From: Lophius americanus
Lineage: Eukaryota; Chordata; Actinopteri; Lophiiformes; Lophiidae
Direction of reading: 5' to 3'
Assembly: GCA_037951165.1 (NCBI GenBank)
Contig: JBBDHG010000011.1
Coordinates: 3,871,001-3,935,000 of the forward strand
DNA length: 64,000 bases
Part shown: piece after piece, positions 51,901 through 61,100 of the stretch
Layout of the letters: each line of letters starts with the position of its first letter
Position numbering within the stretch: position 1 is the stretch's first letter
The notes under the pieces: generated by a model
What the model was told of the DNA's origin: nothing
Seen by the model: the letters and a program-made list of their open reading frames with translations, nothing else
Database searches by the model: none
Made by a program: the position numbers and the translations under genes

Positions 51901-54900
51901 GCTACTTTCAAGTTCATTTGGTCTCGACCAACAGAAAAAATACATTTCCTTTTGGTACAAGTAAAGTTAAAGCTTTACTTGTACTTAAATGTATCTGTTA
52001 TTGGAGTATGTAATATTGACAAAAATACATCTCTATTTTCTCAGATTTTATCGATAAAATGATTGCATACTTAAAAATGTGTTTCTAAAATATTCAGTTT
52101 GTCCTAGCTTGCTCTTTTTAATAGCATTTAAAGTGCTGTCCACTAATTATATCAGAGGAAACAATTTGTTTAAGGAAAACACTTTATTTATTTACTGAAG
52201 TATTCAAGCAAGAACCTTGTCTATTTAAATATATTTGTTTGCAGTGTTTATTCATGGTACCCAAGGATTCTAACAAGTCTTAGAATGCTTACACTTATAT
52301 GAATAATAGATAAATGAGGCTACATTTTGTTTATTTTTCTGGAATTTCACACAAAAATTAGCATTACGTCGACTACAGGTTTGTTTTAAGTCACAAAACC
52401 CGCACTCTGCTATGATTGGCTGGAGTGTCACATTGATCATTATTTAGTGTAGAAGAAGGTTGTGGACGTGAAAATTTCTTCTTCTCCCTTCGATGGTTCA
52501 TACATCGTTTTCTATTGGACGAGGTGGTCTGCCACAAACTCTCATGTTTTGCTGATTGAGGGGCAGTCATGCCTCACTGGTAGTAAATTTTCATTTTAGA
52601 GGTATTAAAGAGGTCTTAAAAGTCATGATATTATTTTTAAAAACCTGCAATTAACCGTTTGTCATGTCTAACCATCTCTTGCTTCTCTGGTCATGATGTA
52701 TTTTTTGGAACTCACAAAGAAATAACTAATTGAAAGCAGTATTATTGACATTACACCGCAAATTGGCCACATTATGGCTGATGACTAACTGCTTTAGACG
52801 GGAGGAAAACCAGCCGTCCTCTACTTGCTCATGAGTGAATGTAAATATATATGTTGGATCTACAGAACTCTGTAGATCCAACATATATATTACAAGATCT
52901 CCACAACGTGGAAACAACCTAGCACAAGTTTGTTTCCTAGACAGAATTAACAATCCACAAATGGATTTTTTGTTTGTGCAGAAACTCCCCAAAGGTCTTT
53001 TTCATGTTAACACAATTCTACACTTTCTTAACTGGAAGATAGTATCACAGCTGTACAAATTCTTGTCTTTCACAGAGATCTCAAGGCTGGAAATATTCTC
53101 CTCGGGGATGACGGCTCAGTGCAAATTGCAGGTATTTCCCCATTAGGCTAATCACATCTCAGCACCTGTTGCTGGTGATCCATACTAAGTGTGAAGAAGT
53201 ACAGTTGGATGATGGACCCTTCTTTGACTGTTAGCTCTGTTAGCTCACTAGCATTTAGCCCAAAGAAGCATTCATCTGATTATTTTTCTGCTCTCTTCCC
53301 CTTCCTTCAGATTTTGGCGTCAGTGCCTTTCTAGCCACAGGTGGCGACATCACTCGAAATAAAGTGCGCAAGACTTTTGTGGGAACTCCATGTTGGATGG
53401 CCCCAGAGGTCATGGAGCAGGTTGGTAGTTTTCTAAAATGGGACTTGAGAAATATTCCAGCACACACATAATCTGACTTTTGTCAACAGCAAAAAAAATT
53501 GCATTCAATATATCCCTCTATACTGAAGGTAGCAACACAGCAATTTATTCTTTTATTTGTATCATCAACATCCATAAAATTAAATATTGTGGCACCTAAA
53601 TGTGTGGATTATAGATTATAAATGCAGAATGGATGCATTCAGTTTCTCAGAGAGGAGCTTTTTTCTCTCTTAATTATTTCCACGCACACAGTATTGATGA
53701 CAGCAGAGTGGATCTCATGTTTCTCCTACCACAGGTGAGGGGTTATGATTTCAAAGCAGATATCTGGAGTTTCGGAATCACGGCCATTGAGCTTGCCACG
53801 GGGGCGGCACCATATCACAAATACCCACCAATGAAGGTAAGAGTAACCACACACTTTAAAACACAGAAGAAAGGCTGCACAAGCTCTTGACTTTTTCTGT
53901 GAATACTAAATGTTTGGATGGTTTGTTTGGATTAACTGTGCCCCCGTTGTCCTCAGGTCTTGATGCTGACCCTACAGAACGACCCCCCACTCCTGGAGAC
54001 GGGAATCGCTGACAAGGAAATGGTAAAGAAATATGGAAAATCCTTCAGGAAGATGATCTCCATGTGTCTACAGAAGGAACCTGAGAAAAGGTGTTTATTT
54101 GAATGATTTCCAGGGTTTCAGTGGGGTCTAAAATCCGTACTCTTAAGGGCCTTAAATTCATTTCTAAAATGATAGGACATGTTGAGGTATTATGTACAAG
54201 GCCACTATGGAAGAGGATTCGGGCCTATATCATTTTTTTTTCCTCTTTTTTTTTTTAAATAGAATTCTGACCCTAATACTAGAGTTCACTTTCAAAGTCC
54301 TGCATTTTATGTCGGAAAAGAAAACAAGATTTTACTCTCAGATTTATGAATTCTAGGAAGAAAGTCCTATTCTTTGGCCGTAATCCTCTTCCATAGGTTG
54401 TAAATGAGTATTTGGTGGTATCTCTCTTTGAAATAGATGGAATATAATATTCATAACTACATATTTTTTTGTACTCTGAGCTGAAAGTAAAAAAATATAT
54501 TTTTTTTTAATGTTTCGAAAAAGCCTTTTTTTCCATCTCCATCGAGCGGGTCCTGATTTCCGTCAGACGCCATTTTGTTACAGACGGAGAGGGATTTCCT
54601 TTTTTAAGTTATTACTGTGTTTTGACAAATGGAAGATCATACTTATGATTTAGAACGGAGGGCCATCAACGCTATCGCAGCAAATATGAAGAATCTTAAA
54701 CATTTAGTTGTAGAATCCTCCACAGCCACACAGGGAATGAGGCTGGCGGACTAGCCGGGTTGAATCCTGGCCTGCAGCGCTCCCCCCCTCCCCCTGCCAA
54801 ATTATACACACTGGAGCTTTAATGCTACTACAGCAATGCTTCTGTTTTGCTTCGAAATGAGTTTGAACAAAGACATCAAAAACACACACAAATCAAACCA

Positions 54901-57900
54901 CTACTTATGTGAATACATTGATTTACTTTTCTAATTGCTAAATTTCCAGCATATTTTATACCAGTTTGTTTCAAAAAGTCTGTAAAAACATACAGTATGT
55001 TGTGCAACATTCTCAGGTATATCTGTTATTGGAAGTGTAGTTGAGTCAGAACCAACCTCATTTGTTGTCATTCTGCTGTTTTCAGGCCAACATCATCGGA
55101 GCTGTTGAAGCATAAATTCTTTCAGAAAGCAAAGGTAAGAGTTTTGGTTCCCTGAAACTCTCTGACACGAGGCAGCGTCACCACAGTGTCAGACACCCGT
55201 CCAGGTGGATGAGGAGTAAAAGTCTAAGTCTGCAGTAGTGTCTGGATCTGAATGGTCTCGCTTTGGCCTTAACTGCAGTCCCTCTATATGACGAAGGGAT
55301 GTGTTCACCTACTGAAAAATAAATCTACCATAATGCATCGATAAACGAACGAAACACCTTAGGTGTTTGTGTGAGTCGGCTACTTCTCCCTCAGACCAAC
55401 ATGTCCGAGTGTCCGACTCAGGCTGAGGCTGTTACAGCATTCCTCTCATTACTGACCGTACAAAGCTGTTTCTAACAAAGACGAGGATAATCGGTGTAAC
55501 TCCAGCTTCCGGCTGCCCCGTACCCAAACCCCCACAACAACAAAAGTACTTATTCAGCATGTCAAACCACCCAAATACAACCAGGTTGGTTTGCTGGGCA
55601 TGACCCTGGTCAGCATCAGGAGCTGCATTGATCGGTCTGTCCAGTAGAGAGCAGACTTCCACATTGTTGTAGAACAGATACAGCTCAGCTGTGAATAAAC
55701 TCCTGTCTGCCTGTGGGATTCTTTTTAAGGGATTTTGGATGATTAATTATTCTTTCAGTTGCTACTATCTTTTGGACAGTATCCCAAAACTAGTGACTTG
55801 GTATAACACATAAAAAATGTTTTATACCAAAAAAACTGTTTTGATGAAGTGTTTTTATTGTATTTCAAAAAGTGGTGAATCTCACCGTTGTCTTTAAATA
55901 ACTTTGTCTTTCCAGGATGCCCCTATCCTACCCAACCAAGCAAGTTCATAAAGCCGTCTAGCCGTCATGCTTCATAAATTTGAACCAGGACATTAACAGC
56001 TTGGACACCTTTTGCTCTACGAACAAGCAGGAACCCTTCTTGTGAAAATCTGTGCTGACTTATTGACCTGTATTGGGTCAGCAACTCAGCAATGCATAGA
56101 GAATATGATGAAGGAGGTTGTGAAGCTTTAAATGTAGAAGAACAAATGTTGAATTCAAGTCTAAATTGTTTTAGGGGGCCAGGTGAAGAGACATTGCTCA
56201 TAAAGCAGCTTGTGGCCACTGGGGTCCATTCTGTGCACAGCAGTTCACAACACATTTCATGGATTTCTCTCCTCTCGTGACAGACCCATGATTTTCTAAA
56301 TGAGAAATTACTTCAGAGGGCGCCCACAATAACGGAGAGGTCGAAAAGGGTAAGATGGCAAAGATGAAGATCTTCAATTAGCGCTTTATTGCGCAGACGA
56401 TGAGCTCAGTCCTGAACATGTTCGTCATCAGGTGCGTCGGGTTCCGGGCTCCAGTGGTCGGCTGCATAAAACAGAAGATGGCGAGTGGGAATGGAGTGAT
56501 GATGAGCTGGATGAAGAAAGTGAAGAGGGCAAAGCCGCCGTCGCTGCCTTAAGGGTGAGATGAAGGCACAGATCTGTTCCTGCGCCGTCACATGCACACA
56601 TTCTACTCCACGTACCTTTAAATTGTCGTACGATGTTAAGACTGTCATTCTCATGTCTGTGCAGTAGCATGCTTGTCCACTGAGTCTCCACTGAGTCTCC
56701 CGTATGTATTTATGTTCTGTCTGACGGCCAAGGAGCAGCAGGTGAAGCCTGTTGGCGCTACCAGGCGACAAGTGCGCTTCTCCTACCCACTCGAGCTGCC
56801 TACACCGAGGGTTGTTCACTCCCTCTCCCCCCACAATACAGATGGCATTCCCCTAACAAGGAAAGACTGCACAAGTTAGCAAAAGAGCATGGGACACCTA
56901 GAAAGGGCAAGAAGGGCATTGGATGGAGACATGCGGAGAAGTATGCTAGAGTACATATAAATATGTGATGCTATGTCTCTGTGTGGTTGAACTGAGGGAC
57001 CTTATTTGAAATAGTCAATCCACACACAGATAAGCACCTTATCCTCCAGAGATAGTCTGGAGCCTTATGCAACTTCACACTAACATATCAGAAGGCCTCT
57101 AGTAATAACCACACAAGGTTATGTAATGTGTTATTTGACAGGAAACGTTCAACGTATCATCTCTGAGCACACATCTATGCAAGCTGTCAATCAATTGCTC
57201 GAAGAATTTGACCCACAAACTGTAACGGCCAGTAAGTCGGCACGGCAAGAGTCTTTAAATATGTTGTGACTCAGGGGGAAGGGAATATGTACACTTCACT
57301 GTACATAACCAGACAGGAAGGTGGAATACACAATTTATTTCTTAAAATGTAAGATGATCAAAACCCACCGTTTGGTAACTGTTTATACCTGATGACAAAT
57401 GTTCATTTAAGTATAACACGTGTCATCAGTTTCCTATGAGAGGGCTTTATTTATCCAAGAAGTGCAAGCCTCTTTTCCTGGAAGCCATCTGTATTCCCAT
57501 TTCTCTTCTAGATCACTTTTTCATTTATACTGACCAAATCAAATTTAATCGGTTAATGGGAAATAACTTCTCAACCTTGGAAATGATTTTGCAAATAGCG
57601 CTCTAAACAGCATAACGGGATTCTTTTCTCTCTTTTTTTTCAGCATCTCTGCTGCTTGGATGATGCTTTATTGGCTACATGTTGACAAACTGAACTTGAC
57701 TTTATATTCTGTTCTGTCAGCTCTGCTGAATGTTGAATTTCAAAACTCAGAGTAAGGTGCTTTGAACTAAACTTAAAAACCAAACTAATACATCCTATTG
57801 GCCTGAATAAGCATTCCCTTTGTCTGAATCTGATGGATGTGATGTCACTTCCTCTCAGTCATGTCAGTTTGTCATCATTTAGGCCTGCAGGCCTTCCATC

Positions 57901-58095
57901 TGCTCTACATTCCCTTTTGTTTTTGTTTTTTTGGCATGTAAACAATTTGAAAAATAACTGTGTGACCTTTTCCTGATTATTTGATTCACTGATGCCGCTT
58001 CTCTGTTTCTTAAAACCTAAGCTAAAAACTGCAATTGTTGAACACACCGTATATTGTCACTTGTTTACAACTCAATGATTAGCTCCTAGAGGAGA

Positions 58096-58136
<41 letters not shown>

Positions 58137-61100
58137 GGGACAGTCTATATTTAACTTAAGATGATAGATATTTTGATCAAGCATGTTTTAAAACAGTAAA
58201 ACAAAAAATCTGACTTAAATGCTGCAATTTCTTATTTCAACGAAGATAGCTAATATGAGTTACATTAGCTCAGGCATTTGGGATTTTTTTTTGTAAACTA
58301 TCATTACTAGACTTTTTTTAGTTCTATAAAGTTACAAAATTCTGTTTAGTAAGTCCACAAACTCTTCCTACTCTTTAGCATATACATGTTGCCACAGGGT
58401 AATATTATAAACCGGTTCAGTCACATTTTTCAATAAGAAATAGAGACTCGAAATGTTCTCAACCAAACAGTTGAACAGGATATAAAAGGGTTAATCAATA
58501 TTTGTATTTTTAGGATAGAAAAAAATGAAATTTACAATTGATGAAACATCCAAATTTGATATTTCTGAGCTCGATCGTTAGTTAGTTTGCTCAATTGCTT
58601 AAAACAACTGCTTACAATTAGAGTTATTAAAGCAAGATTCTGGGCAGCCACATCTCTACTGTCTCATGATCATCTCTTCAAACACTCCTACTGTCCAACC
58701 ACAATACACCGCTGAGTGAGAGGGAGTGTTAAGTAGTGCAAGTATAATTACTATTTCATACATCAGTGCTACTCTACTGATACCAGGGTATTCACCTTAA
58801 TGGTGACTGTCAACTCAGTCAACAGATACATGAGGAAAGTAAACAAGTGAGCCTTTTTAATGCATTTAGTTATTGCTTCCTGTGTGTGTGCGTTCTTTTG
58901 CCAAGTTGTGAGCCGTTTCTGCTTTGATGAATCCACCAAAGTGATAATCCTCTAAGTGTTGTCTTCAACTCTGTTTCCTACAGTCACCAAGAGTGAAGGA
59001 GGGATCGCAGAATTCAGAGGTGAGTTTCAAAAATGTATTAAACATAATATACATTGGTCAGAAGAATCTTAAATATCTGTGGTTTCAGCTACATATTTGA
59101 ACTAATCTTCAAGAGGAAGTAGACGGTCACAGTGGTAGGAAGTAGATGGTCACAGTGGTAGGAAGTAGATGGTCACAGTGGTAGGAAGTAGATGGGCACA
59201 GTGGTAGGGAGTAGATGGTCACAGTGGTAGGAAGTACCTGGTCACAGTGGTAGGAAGTAGATGGTCACAGGGGTAGGAAGTAGATGGGCACAGTGGTAGG
59301 AAGTAGATGGTCACAGTGGTAGGAAGTAGATGGTCACAGTGGTAGGAAGTACCTGGTCACAGTGGTAGGAAGTACCTGGTCACAGTGGTAGGAAGTAGAT
59401 GGTCACAGGGGTAGGAAGTAGATGGGCACAGTGGTAGGAAGTAGATGGTCACAGTGGTAGGAAGTAGATGGTCACAGTGGTAGGAAGTACCTGGTCACAG
59501 TGGTAGGAAGTAGATGGTCACAGGGGTAGGAAGTAGATGGGCACAGTGGTAGGAAGTAGATGGTCACAGTGGTAGGGAGTAGATGGGCACAGTGGTAGGG
59601 AGTAGATGGTCACAGTGGTAGGAAGTAGATGGTCACAGGTGTAGAAAGTAGATGGTCACAGGTGTAGAAAGTAGATGGTCACAGGTGTAGGGAGTAGATG
59701 GTCACAGTGGTAAGAAGTAGATGGTCACAGTGGTAGGAAGTAGATGGTCACAGGTGTAGAAAGTAGATGGTCACAGGTGTAGAAAGTAGATGGTCACAGG
59801 TGTAGAAAGTAGATGGTCACAGGTGTAGAAAGTAGATGGTCACAGTGGTAGGAAGTACCTGGTCACAGTGGTAGGAAGTACTTGGTCACAGTGGTAGGAA
59901 GTACCTGGTCACAGTGGTAGGGAGTAGATGGTCACAGTGGTAGGAAGTAGATGGTCACAGGTGTAGGAAGTATATGGTCACAGGTGTAGGAAGTATATGG
60001 TCACAGTGGTAGGAAGTACCTGGTCACAGTGGTAGGAAGTAGATGGTCACAGTGGTAGGGAGTAGATGGTCACAGTGGTAGGGAGTAGATGGGCACAGTG
60101 GTCGGGAGAACTCATGGGTGGGGTTGGTAGTCTGAAAGGAATGAAGCATCAGGGGGCAAAAGCAGGAAGTGTAAAAATCAGTAGGTTTGGTGAACAGATT
60201 TCATTACATGTGTGTTTTTTTAAGTCAAATTGTATTATCTGTCAGACATCTGTAGAGCTACACGTCTCTGATTTGAGCCTCTTTGAGAAAAACCTTTAAA
60301 ATATAATATTAAATAACGAAGCACCTTAAGGGGGGAACAGGATTTGATGGAAATGTCTCTCCTCTCTCAGGTATTCCAGACTTCTGAACCTTCAAGTAGT
60401 CAACTCCAGCCACCGGCCGCTGGTCAGGCAGAACTACCTCAGGCTGCAGGCCAGGTTCCACTGCAGCCCACAACAGTCAACACTCAATCAACTGCCCAGG
60501 CCTCATCTCCCACACCTGGCATACCCACTGCTGCTGCTGCTCCCACACAGGTCAGCCCTGCCTCCATCATAAACCCGTCTCTAAGGCTTCATTAAATGTA
60601 TCATTATTATTATTATGTGTCTACTGTTTTATTTGATAGTGATTTCTTCTTCTACTGTATATGTCCTAATTATTTTTTGAGAGCTCAAACTGTGTCTTTG
60701 TCTGTGTTTCAACAGACTCCATCAGGGGATACCATAGCACCCATTAGTTTGGTATTAAGGTTAAGGTAGGTTGTTTTTTCTCCATTACCATAAATTAAAC
60801 AAGTAGGAAAATTGCTCCTACCATTAATGTTTACCTGAAATGTTCTATACAGAGAATGAATCCGTTTAAAATATTATACTGACCAACAAATGATCCAATC
60901 TCTCTTTCTTTTATCTTTATAGAAATTCAAAGAAGGAGCTTAATGACATCCGCTTTGAATTCATGCCAGGGAGAGGTGAGTGATTATTTGTTTAAAAAAT
61001 GACTAGAGGTTAAAACCTCTCTGCTGCTCTGGTTCCGTTTTTGGTAATCAACAAGAGACACAGACAAAGCGTACCTCCTGTCTGGGCAAACCTTTTTACT

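Larger units (their letters stand above)
43170..53075 (+). other. oxsr1: oxsr1 intron 4 (9.9 kb), rich in inverted and tandem repeats
   Basis: Contains seven short-loop inverted repeats, a 59-bp tandem array, G and C homopolymers and decayed dispersed repeats. It lies between the exon ending in the HR of the HRD motif and the exon beginning with its Asp codon. No cryptic exon with family similarity was found. Confidence 0.6.

Noticed and set aside
56406..56834. 142-codon minus-strand open frame, the longest of its size class here
   Set aside because: It lies antisense to oxsr1 exon 11 and part of intron 11; the plus strand has a conserved OSR1 exon with correct splice sites.
60066..60299. 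Open frame starting in the 23-bp minisatellite
   Set aside because: Product of repeat composition; no family similarity and it lies in an intron.
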